From a virus, in the IMG/VR virus record IMGVR_UViG_3300045012_000027, positions 1 to 22,772 of that record: DNA of 22,772 nucleotides. One strand, given 5' to 3'. This document shows positions 13,093-20,621 of this stretch, piece by piece (position 1 is the first letter of the stretch; every line of letters starts with the position of its first letter). Under the pieces are notes generated by a model. It worked only from the letters and a program-made list of their open reading frames with translations, was not told the DNA's origin and made no database searches. The translations under genes were made by a program, and so were the position numbers.

Positions 13093-13128
13093 TTCGGTCA
13101 CAAATCGCAAATGGGGCGATTGACCGAA
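13093..13128 (+). promoter_or_regulatory. Stem-loop or operator overlapping a gene start
   Basis: TTCGGTCA (13093-13100) pairs perfectly with TGACCGAA (13121-13128). Inside this, ATCGC (13104-13108) pairs with GCGAT (13116-13120), leaving a 3-base bulge (13101-13103) and a 7-base loop (13109-13115). The ATG at 13111, the best start for the following gene, lies in the loop. It may be an RNA structure that controls translation or a DNA dyad bound by a regulator; 13 paired bases are unlikely by chance. It lies in the divergent region with the minus-strand promoter candidate. Confidence 0.5.
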
Positions 13129-13599
13129 CCTGAGATTTTTTCGTGCCTTAGCGAGAACTTCGTTCTTGCAGCGCAATATTGTGACGATCTCGCCCGCCTA
13201 CCCCGCAAAGGACCGAGTTATAGAGCCCTCCGCGAATGCCTCGGCTTGATTGAGGGAGCGGCGCGTCAGGCGGCTTACTGGCGCCAGGACGCACGCTGGC
13301 TGCAAATCGGGCTTTATGTCGAGGAGGCGCACAAGCGCGCTGGTGGATGGCTGCGGGGTTACAAACTGCCGAATGGCCAGCGAATCACCATCCGAGAGGG
13401 TCATTTGCACCCTCTTTTTGTGAAATTGGCGGAAAATCTCCGAGCCGGCCATCGGAAGGCCGAGCAGTTCCGCACCAAAGCCACGGGCAGGATCGGAACC
13501 CTGCTACCCAAGCCGCAACGCGATCGCGGATCGCATCGTGAAACCTCACCGGTTGGCTATCGCAAGAGCGCCGGCGGCATCCTGATCCCGGCAGCATGA
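13111..13599 (+). CDS. Hypothetical phage protein of the head module
   Basis: The 162-residue protein is taken from ATG 13111 (in the loop of the stem-loop); a TTG at 13063 in the same frame would add 16 residues. No clear ribosome site precedes either. The N-terminal half is helical (ALRECLGLIEGAARQAAYWR, then DARWLQIGLYVEEAHKRAGG), then IREGHLHPLFVKLAENLRAG. The C terminus is basic and low-complexity (KPQRDRGSHRETSP). I associate such proteins with alphaproteobacterial phages carrying this head module but know no function. Its stop overlaps the Bbp19-like gene (ATGA). Confidence 0.6.
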   Translation: MGRLTEPEIFSCLSENFVLAAQYCDDLARLPRKGPSYRALRECLGLIEGAARQAAYWRQDARWLQIGLYVEEAHKRAGGWLRGYKLPNGQRITIREGHLHPLFVKLAENLRAGHRKAEQFRTKATGRIGTLLPKPQRDRGSHRETSPVGYRKSAGGILIPAA

Positions 13600-14018
13600 G
13601 CGATGAACCTGATCTTGAACTCGATCTCAATGACATTGCAGACCGAGCCCCAGCCGAACAAGAGACGGTTGGCGCTGACGACCTCGAAACTGAGAGACGG
13701 CGCCGAAATCGGATCAAGCGAGAATACGACGAGGCCGTTGGATTTTGGTCACACGCTCTCAGCACTGAGATCGGCCGACGAGAAATCTGGAAGCTTCTGG
13801 AATCCGCTCACGCATTTGAAGACCGTTTCGCGTGCGGTCCGAATGGCTTTCCGCAAGTCGAAGCCACTTGGTTCCAAGCTGGGGAAAAAGCCTTCGGGCA
13901 AAGACTTTGGCTCACCCTCCAAAAGTATGATCTTACGGGTGTTTTACGGATGCACGCCGAATTTGACGGCCGCTTGTCCAAGCCCAATGTTCCAAGGCGC
14001 AAGGTAAAAAATGGCTGA
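13596..14018 (+). CDS. Bbp19-like phage protein
   Basis: The 140-residue protein has an acidic N terminus (EPDLELDLNDIADRAPAEQE), a basic helix (ETERRRRNRIKREYDEAV), and a conserved core GRREIWKLLESAHAFEDRFA then ATWFQAGEKAFGQRLWLTLQ. The core resembles the Bbp19-type domain of BPP-1-like phages, in which a GRRVLxxLL segment is followed by F-x-x-G-x-R-x-x-G-x-x-L. Its position directly before scaffold and capsid fits. Function unsettled. Another long open frame (13603-14007) over the same bases has no recognisable character. The stop overlaps the scaffold gene by eight bases. Confidence 0.6.
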   Translation: MSDEPDLELDLNDIADRAPAEQETVGADDLETERRRRNRIKREYDEAVGFWSHALSTEIGRREIWKLLESAHAFEDRFACGPNGFPQVEATWFQAGEKAFGQRLWLTLQKYDLTGVLRMHAEFDGRLSKPNVPRRKVKNG

Positions 14019-14886
14019 TCCAGTCACACCAGTGCCAAGTGCCCCTGAATTGCCTCTTACCGGCGGTGCTGCAGCGCCAGAGGCCCCGGTCACAGTTTCA
14101 GCCACCGCAAGTGCACCTGATCCTGCAACGCCGACGGTAACGCCTGAGCCGATCAAAGAACCTACTGCTCCTGAACCAATCAAGACAGCGGCCGAAACGC
14201 CTTCATTACTCGAAGAGATCGGTGCACCGGAAAAGCCTGCAGAAGCACCTAAACCGGAAGAGAAACCCGGCGATAAGCCGGCCGAGAAGCCTGCGGAAAA
14301 GGCCGCCGAGGCCAAGCCTGCCGAGAAACAGGTAGAGGTTAAACCAGCCGAACCGGTCAAGCCAGAACCTGTTGCCTACGAATACACCGTTCCTGAGACG
14401 ATCAAGATGGACGACGCCCTAAAGGGCACGTTCCACACCGCTTTGGACAATTTCCGCGCCGACCCTACCAAGGGCGCGCAGGGTCTGATGGACCTCCACA
14501 ATCAGGCTATGACGGACTACGCCACTCACCTTGCGGCCGAGCAACAGCGAGTTTTCAGCGAAACCCGCAAGGAATGGCGCAAGCAAGTCATGGCGGACGA
14601 GCAATTAGGCGGATCTGGCTACCAAACCACCATGAAGGCCGTCGCGCGGATGCGTGACATGGCCGTCCCCGAGAAAGATCGGGCCTCGTTCAACGAATTC
14701 CTGCGCGTGACCGGTGCTGGCGACCATCCGGCGTTTCTCCGCGCGATGCACAATTTCGCACGGTATTTCGACGAGCCTGGCCTACCCCCGCCGAATCCGA
14801 CGCCTCCACCCGGTAACGGCGCGAGACCCGGAGCGCGCGGGAGAGTGCTTTACGATAACCCAAGGTCATCAACCAACCGCCAGTAA
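14011..14886 (+). CDS. Scaffolding protein (head assembly)
   Basis: The 291-residue protein has a long Pro/Ala/Glu/Lys-rich N terminus (residues 1-120, repeated KPAEKPAE-type units), followed by a helical region with WRKQVMADEQLGGSGYQTTM and VTGAGDHPAFLRAMHNFARY. These last elements match phage scaffolding proteins of the T7/BPP-1-like type, where a WxxQVxADxExGG...GNHPxLxR pattern recurs. The protein should fill the procapsid and direct capsid assembly, leaving before maturation. The extreme C terminus reads GRVLYDNPRS (residues 278-286) plus SSTNRQ-like tail, and scaffold C termini commonly contact the capsid. It lies directly upstream of the major capsid gene. Confidence 0.78.
   Translation: MADPVTPVPSAPELPLTGGAAAPEAPVTVSATASAPDPATPTVTPEPIKEPTAPEPIKTAAETPSLLEEIGAPEKPAEAPKPEEKPGDKPAEKPAEKAAEAKPAEKQVEVKPAEPVKPEPVAYEYTVPETIKMDDALKGTFHTALDNFRADPTKGAQGLMDLHNQAMTDYATHLAAEQQRVFSETRKEWRKQVMADEQLGGSGYQTTMKAVARMRDMAVPEKDRASFNEFLRVTGAGDHPAFLRAMHNFARYFDEPGLPPPNPTPPPGNGARPGARGRVLYDNPRSSTNRQ
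14848..14868 (+). other. LYDNPRS heptapeptide, copy 1 (scaffold C terminus)
   Basis: Codons ctt tac gat aac cca agg tca encode LYDNPRS near the end of the scaffold. The same heptapeptide is at 21242-21262 and, with His for Asn, at 21558-21578, with different synonymous codons. See the finding for interpretation. Confidence 0.7.
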
Positions 14887-14914
14887 GCGGGCGAATTAGG
14901 GAAGGACTAATATC

Positions 14915-15961
14915 ATGGCGACTGGTCAATGGCCGACTCTGGTGGATCTGACGTCTCGCGTCGCTCCCGACGGCAAGCAGGCATACATCGCGGAAATGCT
15001 GTCTCAGTCGATCGAGACGCTTGAAGATATCCCGATGAAGGAATCGAACGAGATCGGCGGCCATGAATTCGTGTTCCGCACATCGATCCCGGCAGGTGCA
15101 TGGCGCCAATACAATCAGGGCGTCCCCTACTCCAAGTCGACGACCGCGAAGGCCCGCGTCGGCCTCGGCTCGTTGGAGGATTATTCCCAGGTCGACCGGA
15201 TGTTGGCTGAGGACTCTGGCGACATTGACGAGTTCCGAGAGAACGAGGACGTGGCGTTCCTCGAGGGCATGGGTCAGACGATGGAACAGACCCTCTGGTA
15301 CGGCAATACGGCGGTAACGCCGGCCGAGTTCATGGGCATGGCGCCGTTCTACAACACGGTTTCGACGGCCAATGCCCAGAACGCCCAGAACGTGATCGAC
15401 TGCGGCGGCACTGGTTCGTCGAACCTGTCGCTGTGGCTGGTTTGCTGGGGCGAGCGAACGATTTTCGGCCTTTATCCTCGGGGCTCCAAGGCCGGCATCA
15501 CCATGGAAGACAAGAGCGATACGGTCCCTGGATTCGACTCGGTCGGCAACCGGTTTGAAGCCTATACTTCGTGGTTCCGCCATCAGATGGGTGTTTGCCC
15601 GCAGGATTGGCGGTACGGCGTGCGTGCGGCAAATATCGACGTGACTAATGCTGGCCTAGCTGGCCCTAACGCGCTTGATTTCTTCGCCACCATGGCAGAA
15701 ATGATGCTGTTCCCGCCTCACCTCGGCAAGGGAACGTCCGGCATCACCAAGACAGACGCGCCGAATGACCCGGCGCCAGGTATCCGTCCGGTGTTCTACA
15801 CAAATCGCACGGGCCGGCATTGGATGGATGTGCAAGCAATGAGAGATAGGAATGTCCTCTTGCGGATTGATGACTACGCAGGCCGTGTGGTCGACGGCTA
15901 TCGCGGAATCCCGATCAAGATCTCTGACCAACTATTGACCACCGAATCTCGGGTGACCTGA
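14915..15961 (+). CDS. Major capsid protein
   Basis: The 348-residue protein begins behind a good ribosome site (AAGGA near 14901) and follows the scaffold gene. Segments typical of capsid proteins of the BPP-1-like podovirus group (Bbp17 type) are ATGQWPTLVDLTSRVAPDGK at the N terminus, MKESNEIGGHEFVFRTSIPA, FLEGMGQTMEQTLWYGN, and near the C terminus RPVFYTNRTGRHWMDVQAM and YRGIPIKISDQLL. The fold is expected to be HK97-like, forming the icosahedral shell; no protease motif is seen. Length and gene order (scaffold, capsid, cement) are standard. A 60-base gap downstream (15962-16021) holds no terminator I can see. Confidence 0.88.
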   Translation: MATGQWPTLVDLTSRVAPDGKQAYIAEMLSQSIETLEDIPMKESNEIGGHEFVFRTSIPAGAWRQYNQGVPYSKSTTAKARVGLGSLEDYSQVDRMLAEDSGDIDEFRENEDVAFLEGMGQTMEQTLWYGNTAVTPAEFMGMAPFYNTVSTANAQNAQNVIDCGGTGSSNLSLWLVCWGERTIFGLYPRGSKAGITMEDKSDTVPGFDSVGNRFEAYTSWFRHQMGVCPQDWRYGVRAANIDVTNAGLAGPNALDFFATMAEMMLFPPHLGKGTSGITKTDAPNDPAPGIRPVFYTNRTGRHWMDVQAMRDRNVLLRIDDYAGRVVDGYRGIPIKISDQLLTTESRVT

Positions 15962-16021
15962 TCGCTCCGAACCTGACCGATTTACCGGCGAAAGCCATAG
16001 AGACAAGAAAGGAATTATATC

Positions 16022-16591
16022 ATGCGTTCGGATGCACTTGTTGCCTTTATTCCGCTTGGTGCGCCGCTGTCGCTGGCCAACCTCGGAGCCGGCATTGTCG
16101 CGAATACGAACCCTCTCGATCTTCTTGGCCTCGGTGTCGGCATCAACCCGGCATCGGCCAATATCATCGGCAATGCGGCATTGTTCGGGACAGATCTCGG
16201 TGTTGGCGGGAAGAGGCCGGAACTCAATATTGGTGTTGGGACGGCCTTCGCGGCGGCAGCGGGTACGCTTCTGAAGATTGCACTACAGGCCGCTCCAGAT
16301 CTCGGCGTCGGCGGCAACTTCCAGCCGGGAACGTGGCAGGACGTCGTGTCCCAAGACAATATCGCCATTGCGAACCTGACGGCCGGCGCGATCCCGTTCC
16401 GTTGCCCGTGGATTCCCGACATGCCTCCTAGTCTGCGTCCGCGGTTCATGCGGCTGCAATTCTCACCGATGAGCGCCACGGCATTGCCGAGCGGCAGTTT
16501 CACGGCTGGCACGATCGCGTTTGCCCTCGTCACGACCGTCCGCGACGATCAGGCCAACAAGTTCGCCTCGAAGAATTACGCCGTCCAGTAA
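16022..16591 (+). CDS. Bbp16-like capsid cement protein
   Basis: The 189-residue protein follows the capsid gene with a clear ribosome site (AAAGGAA). It is rich in Gly/Ala/Leu and beta-like strands, with FAAAAGTLLKIALQAAPDLG, GGNFQPGTWQDVVSQDNIAI, FRCPWIPDMPPSLRPRFMRL and a final VTTVRDDQANKFASKNYAVQ. I recognise this as the Bbp16 family, decoration or cement proteins that bind the shell of BPP-1-like phages; the final strand-and-tail pattern is characteristic. It should stabilise the capsid. Position after the major capsid gene supports this. Confidence 0.72.
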   Translation: MRSDALVAFIPLGAPLSLANLGAGIVANTNPLDLLGLGVGINPASANIIGNAALFGTDLGVGGKRPELNIGVGTAFAAAAGTLLKIALQAAPDLGVGGNFQPGTWQDVVSQDNIAIANLTAGAIPFRCPWIPDMPPSLRPRFMRLQFSPMSATALPSGSFTAGTIAFALVTTVRDDQANKFASKNYAVQ

Positions 16592-16621
16592 ACTTGGCCG
16601 GCTTCAAAAGGATTTTAGCCC

Positions 16622-17413
16622 ATGGCTGGGCGCAGAAAACGGAGCGACGTTATGACCGAAGCGACGGAAGCCTTGCCGCTGACCGAAACGCCTGAGTTCA
16701 AGGAAGCTGTCACGAAAGCAACGCAGGCCGCGATTGCATCGGCGCTGCCGGGAATCGTGGCAGAACTCGCCAGGGCGAAAGGTGGTCTACCTATCTCGGC
16801 TGGTGAGCAGACTTGGGCCGAAGGTTTGGCCATGGCGATCGCTCAGCTTACCGATCAAGGCACAGGTCGTAAGCGCGTGGCCCCGGAAATCGTCAAGGCC
16901 CGTGAGGAAGCGCGGAAGGAAATGACCCGGCTTATCATTGAGGCCAAGACCTTCCACGACAAAGCAAAGGCAGAGGGGAAAGAGGACATCGCTCGGTCAT
17001 ATCTGCCGCTCTACCAGCTCCGCAATAAGGTCTATCTCGAGGAGATCCTGATCGAACCGGTTTATATTGACGTTGCCACGAAGGCACCGAGGCCCACAGA
17101 AATTGGCTGGCCTGGCGTACCGAGCGAGGCGATGATCCCGGTCAATGACGTGGCCAAAGGCATCCACGAGGCATTTTCGAATTCCATCGGTTCGACCGAA
17201 TGGCAGAAGAAGCCTGACACATTTGGTATCACCGCCGGTGGCCTCGTCGTTAAGAACGGCGCCGTCCAGCCCAAGCGCGGTCTTCCATCGGAAAATGGCA
17301 ATATCGATCCGTCCGGACTCACGATTCACCGCGGCGGCAGGACTGGGGACAAGAATTTCAAGGAAATTCCGATCCTTGGCACGGTGGCTCAACCGGCGAG
17401 GCAGGCGGTCTAG
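16622..17413 (+). CDS. Hypothetical structural-region protein
   Basis: A 263-residue protein from ATG 16622 (ATG 16652 is an alternative; the first 10 residues are strongly basic, AGRRKRSD). The first half is helical (EFKEAVTKATQAAIASALPG; EIVKAREEARKEMTRLIIEA), and the middle contains LPLYQLRNKVYLEEILIEPV, followed by a beta-rich C-terminal part (TFGITAGGLVVKNGAVQPKR) ending with Gly/Arg-rich sequence. I do not recognise the family. It lies between cement and a beta-rich structural protein and may be a virion or tail-adaptor component; that is inference from position. Confidence 0.65.
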   Translation: MAGRRKRSDVMTEATEALPLTETPEFKEAVTKATQAAIASALPGIVAELARAKGGLPISAGEQTWAEGLAMAIAQLTDQGTGRKRVAPEIVKAREEARKEMTRLIIEAKTFHDKAKAEGKEDIARSYLPLYQLRNKVYLEEILIEPVYIDVATKAPRPTEIGWPGVPSEAMIPVNDVAKGIHEAFSNSIGSTEWQKKPDTFGITAGGLVVKNGAVQPKRGLPSENGNIDPSGLTIHRGGRTGDKNFKEIPILGTVAQPARQAV

Positions 17414-17416
17414 TCT

Positions 17417-18316
17417 ATGGGGATTCCTGGCTCAGTCGGCATGCAAGCGTCTGGTCTCCCCCCTTTGGGGGATCAGGCTAATGCTGTCCTATCTGGCCAG
17501 ATCACTGCGGTAGGTCCGCAGTCGGCTTTCGCTTTTCGCGGGCCGATGAACCTTGAAATCTATGCGTCGATCAGTACGGCCCTGACTACCACGGTTGGAT
17601 CATTGGCCGCTACGGTCGCCGCTGCGACCGGTCTCGCGGCTGGCAACGCGATCAAGAGCGCAAATCTTCCTGGCGGGTCGACAATAGGAGCTATTGCAGG
17701 CACGAACGTCACTCTTGCGTTAGCTCCGCGAACGCATTGGGGTATTATTGATTCGTCCGGCAAGATTACCGGCAATTTCCCCACCGATCGCCTTCTGAAT
17801 GCGACGGTTACGGTTGTACAGCCTAGTGCAGAGGGCGTGACACTGCCGGCAGGGACGACTGTTTCAGCTATTCTACAGGCAAATGCGGTGCCGCCATCTG
17901 GCGCACAGGGCAATATCACTCCCGGCATCATTCAGCTTTCCAACGCGCCAACGGCATTGCCGGCCGAGGGCGCCCAAGTGGCATTCCTGTTTGCTCTTAC
18001 CGGTAACGGTGTCCAGGCAACGGGAGCTGATGCTACGGCGACGTTTACTGGCGGTCTAATTACGTGGTCTGGCACGGTCCAGCTTGAGCGCAGTTTCGAC
18101 GGCGGCCAGACTTGGGTCGTTGGCAACATCGGGGCGACCGGAACGCTGGCACAATGGACCGCTGGTCCGATCAGCATCACGTTTGGCGAACCGGAAAAGA
18201 ACGTGCTCTACCGGCTGAATACCATCGCGTACACGAGTGGTACGATAAATTACAGGATCAGTCAGACGGGCGGCGCCGCCGAATCGTTGGCCATTGGGCC
18301 GCTGTCTAGCGGCTAG
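17417..18316 (+). CDS. Beta-rich structural protein (head-fibre or tail-like)
   Basis: The 299-residue protein lies three bases after its neighbour. The first part has GSLAATVAAATGLAAGNAIK and SANLPGGSTIGAIAGTNVTL, then VTLPAGTTVSAILQANAVPP, a repeating GTxV...GTTVTxIxG pattern common in phage fibres and beta-solenoid surface proteins. The C-terminal third (VQLERSFDGGQTWVVGNIGA; KNVLYRLNTIAYTSGTINYR) looks like a beta-sandwich domain. No catalytic motif is visible. A virion surface role is likely from composition and position. The PAGTTV element recurs twice in the exported protein encoded next. Confidence 0.65.
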   Translation: MGIPGSVGMQASGLPPLGDQANAVLSGQITAVGPQSAFAFRGPMNLEIYASISTALTTTVGSLAATVAAATGLAAGNAIKSANLPGGSTIGAIAGTNVTLALAPRTHWGIIDSSGKITGNFPTDRLLNATVTVVQPSAEGVTLPAGTTVSAILQANAVPPSGAQGNITPGIIQLSNAPTALPAEGAQVAFLFALTGNGVQATGADATATFTGGLITWSGTVQLERSFDGGQTWVVGNIGATGTLAQWTAGPISITFGEPEKNVLYRLNTIAYTSGTINYRISQTGGAAESLAIGPLSSG

Positions 18317-18326
18317 GGAGAATGAC

Positions 18327-18827
18327 ATGAAGAGGATTTTGGCAGGCGTTGCAGCCCTCGGCCTTCTTGCAGGAATTGCTCTTGCTCAAGTGCCCGGGCT
18401 TTTCATCGCATCGCCGACTGGACTTGAACAGATCAACGTGCTGGTGCCTAGCACCGGGACGGTTGTCACCAATCCTCAGATTCAGACCGTCACTGTCAAC
18501 CAGATCAGGAATGCGACGGGCATTTTGGTCATCCCTGCAGGGACGACGGTTAATACTGTCTTGACCACCGCTACTGCAAAATTGGTATCCAGCGGCGCTA
18601 TTACGACATGGAATATCACCCTGCCGGCTTCTCCGTTCGATGGCGAAACTGTCGAGGTAGCCTGTCCTGGCGGCACTGCTACGGTAGCGGTTTCTGCAGC
18701 GGCAGTCCCGGCCGGTACAACGATCGTCGGGACGGCATTTACGGCCTGCACCTCAGGCGGTGCTGCGGCAAACACCGGAGAATATATTTACTCAATCGCC
18801 AACAACAATTGGTATCGGATTCAGTAA
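18327..18827 (+). CDS. Exported protein A of a paralogous pair
   Basis: The 166-residue protein starts at ATG 18327 after AGGGAGAA (18315-18322). It has a convincing Sec signal peptide: KR, hydrophobic ILAGVAALGLLAGIALA, and a probable cleavage after ALA at residue 20, giving a mature N terminus QVPG. The mature part is beta-rich and contains IPAGTTVNTVLTTATAKL and VPAGTTIVGTAF, like repeats in the gene before. The C-terminal half TWNITLPASPFDGETVEVAC to GEYIYSIANNNWYRIQ aligns with the next protein. Two Cys pairs (near 104 and 143) could form disulphides. Being exported, it is unlikely to be an intracellular head part; periplasmic, outer-surface or virion location is open. Confidence 0.68.
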   Translation: MKRILAGVAALGLLAGIALAQVPGLFIASPTGLEQINVLVPSTGTVVTNPQIQTVTVNQIRNATGILVIPAGTTVNTVLTTATAKLVSSGAITTWNITLPASPFDGETVEVACPGGTATVAVSAAAVPAGTTIVGTAFTACTSGGAAANTGEYIYSIANNNWYRIQ

Positions 18828-18854
18828 CCATCGCTCAACGCACGGAGAAGTAAG

Positions 18855-19340
18855 ATGAAGAGGCTTAGGATTTTAGTGTTGGCGCTGGCTGGAGTCCTTG
18901 GCCTAAGCGTCGCGATTGCTCAGGTGCCGTCGATACCGATCATCGGCAATCACCTTGCGCCGGATTTGATGCTGGTTATTCCGAATGGCGTTCCAAATGC
19001 GCAGTCTCAATTCTGCCAGTGGAATTGCATCACGAACGTCTACGGCTACTACAAGAACGGCACGGGCACGCAGAACCAGACTTACAACACGCCGGCGAAC
19101 ACTTCTCTTGTTCATTGGGGCAATGCCTCGGCGATTGCCAATTTGTATCTCTACCTGCCGTCGGCTCCGCTTGACGGCGCCCAAAACTGCTATTTATCGA
19201 TCGGTGGCGTGACGGCGATGACGCTCTACGCTGGCTTGACAGCGCAGACGCTCAACAACGCCATCACGGCGATGACGGCCAACACGCGCTATTGCTATCT
19301 CTATAGTGTCTCAAATACTGCCTGGGATCGCATCGACTGA
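18855..19340 (+). CDS. Exported protein B of a paralogous pair
   Basis: The 161-residue protein (ATG 18855, GGAGAAG upstream) has a Sec signal peptide: KRLR, hydrophobic ILVLALAGVLGLSVAIA, cleavage likely after AIA at residue 22 and mature start QVPS. The C-terminal portion parallels protein A: LPSAPLDGAQNCYLSIGG and YCYLYSVSNTAWDRID versus LPASPFDGETVEV and YIYSIANNNWYRIQ. Four cysteines, two close together (CQWNC), suggest disulphides outside the cytoplasm. Asn/Tyr-rich central sequence (YYKNGTGTQNQTYNTPANTS) is typical of surface proteins. The stop (TGA 19338-19340) shares its last base with the ATG of the O-antigen ligase-like gene (TGATG). Confidence 0.68.
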   Translation: MKRLRILVLALAGVLGLSVAIAQVPSIPIIGNHLAPDLMLVIPNGVPNAQSQFCQWNCITNVYGYYKNGTGTQNQTYNTPANTSLVHWGNASAIANLYLYLPSAPLDGAQNCYLSIGGVTAMTLYAGLTAQTLNNAITAMTANTRYCYLYSVSNTAWDRID

Positions 19341-20521
19341 TGAAATGGCTTTCCGACCATCGAATGGCGGTGCTTGGCTTTACGGTCAGCACCGCCTTTT
19401 TGCCGTTTCAGCTTGAGGGCGATTTTGTCCCACGTTGGGCCGCGATTGCGGTCGGAATTCCATTGGTGTCGAAGCTTGATATTCGTGCGCTGTCCGAGCC
19501 GATGATGCTTTTACTGGGCTTCCTGTTCTTCGTTTGCGTCATTTCACTCGTTCAAACGCCGTTCTTTCTCGTTGGCATGAACGACATGATTTTCGTCGTG
19601 ATCCTGTCTCTGGCGTTCCTGATGGGTGCTGGCCTAGAGACGATCGATGACTTAATGAAAGGCCTAGCCGTCGGCATTTCTATATCTACCGCGTTGGTTT
19701 CTGTGCAATATTTCAGCCAATGGTCCCCGTTCCCAGTAGGATCAATTAGCCCAGCCGGCCTATTTTATAATAGTGAGGTCATGGGCGAATTCGCGGCTTT
19801 GATCTTCGTGTGGGCTATGGCGAAGCGTAAGCTCATGCTCGCCGCCGCAACTGGGCTGGCCTTGGCATTGAGTTTCAGCCGGGTAGGACTGGGAGTTGCG
19901 GTGATCGGTCTTCTCGTCGCGTGGCGCCCGCGGTTGCGTGTGTTGCTCCCGGTAATCATCGCTGCGTTGGTTACTGGCGTGGCCCTTCTTGTATTTACCA
20001 AATTTTCCTCGTCATTCCATCGCATCGTCCTCTGGGGCGCCACGGTCATGTCGTTCACATCGCTCGGGCATGGTCTAGGCTGGGCGTCATTGGCATTTCC
20101 TGAGGAAGAGTTTAGCCATAGCGACGCGTTGCAGGCTATTGCTGAGCTCGGGATTGGCGGCTTAGCGCTTGTGTTGATCCCGATCGCGGCATTCCGCGGG
20201 AAACGAGCCGGTTATGCAGAGCATGCAATTTTCGCCGCGGTTTTGGTCGAAGTCCTTGTATCGTTCCCACTACATTTCCCGGCAAGTGGCTTTGTGGCTG
20301 CGGTTGTGGCGGGCTTTATGGTTGGCCTTAGGCCTGATGTACGCCGTCTGCCATTTGTCAGCCATCCATCGTATGAGTTATGTCGTGTTCGGTGGCGAGA
20401 TGCTGAAAACGGAAATGATGGACACGGCCAACGCCTCGGTGGCGTGGTATCCATTCGATCCGTATTTGAGAAGCTTGCGACATTACGTCCGAGATCAACT
20501 CGCATCACTGGAGAAGCGTGA
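19340..20521 (+). CDS. O-antigen ligase/polymerase-like membrane protein (Wzy_C class)
   Basis: The 393-residue protein has about nine or ten hydrophobic segments (for example around residues 54-72, 83-97, 150-160, 165-178, 183-195, 202-220, 269-284, 297-330). Its centre carries the features of the Wzy_C family: [20 protein letters not shown] (R181), then a loop with [20 protein letters not shown] (R228, W232) and [17 protein letters not shown] (H260, E269). These enzymes polymerise or ligate O-antigen or other glycans on a lipid carrier at the inner membrane's outer face. Phages use such genes for serotype conversion. It starts with ATG 19340 overlapping the previous stop by one base. The last 60 codons (from about 20337) are atypical: another frame has better coding character there. 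Confidence 0.75.
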   Translation: MKWLSDHRMAVLGFTVSTAFLPFQLEGDFVPRWAAIAVGIPLVSKLDIRALSEPMMLLLGFLFFVCVISLVQTPFFLVGMNDMIFVVILSLAFLMGAGLETIDDLMKGLAVGISISTALVSVQYFSQWSPFPVGSISPAGLFYNSEVMGEFAALIFVWAMAKRKLMLAAATGLALALSFSRVGLGVAVIGLLVAWRPRLRVLLPVIIAALVTGVALLVFTKFSSSFHRIVLWGATVMSFTSLGHGLGWASLAFPEEEFSHSDALQAIAELGIGGLALVLIPIAAFRGKRAGYAEHAIFAAVLVEVLVSFPLHFPASGFVAAVVAGFMVGLRPDVRRLPFVSHPSYELCRVRWRDAENGNDGHGQRLGGVVSIRSVFEKLATLRPRSTRITGEA

Positions 20522-20621
20522 TGCCACCAGTCAGCCAAGCGCAACGCAAGGCCATGTGGGCAGCGGCCTCTGGGAAGTCGACCCTCGGAATTCCGAAGAA
20601 AGTGGGGAAGGAATTCGCTGA
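20337..20621 (+). other. Alternative-frame coding segment at the end of the O-antigen ligase-like gene
   Basis: A +1-shifted frame relative to 19340, from ATG 20337 (or 20373), reads [20 protein letters not shown] then [20 protein letters not shown]. In the 61 codons from 20337 to 20519 I counted G or C at the third position in 39 (64%), against 25 of 63 (40%) for the annotated frame over 20330-20518. The neighbours use G/C-leaning third positions, so this frame is the likelier coding one. It would be either the true C terminus after a frameshift or a separate gene overlapping the next one. Frame continues to a stop at 20619-20621. Confidence 0.5.

Noticed and set aside
13603-14007. 134-codon open frame overlapping the Bbp19-like gene
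   Set aside because: The overlapping frame from 13596 has the recognisable core, ATGA coupling and better composition; this one looks like a shadow of G/C-rich coding DNA.
14690-15583. Long minus-strand frame opposite scaffold and capsid
   Set aside because: Antisense to two strong genes; His/Arg-rich composition is typical of antisense reading in G/C-rich DNA.
15962-16021. Terminator between capsid and cement genes
   Set aside because: Only a three-pair GGC-GAAA-GCC hairpin is visible, with no T run; read-through seems intended.
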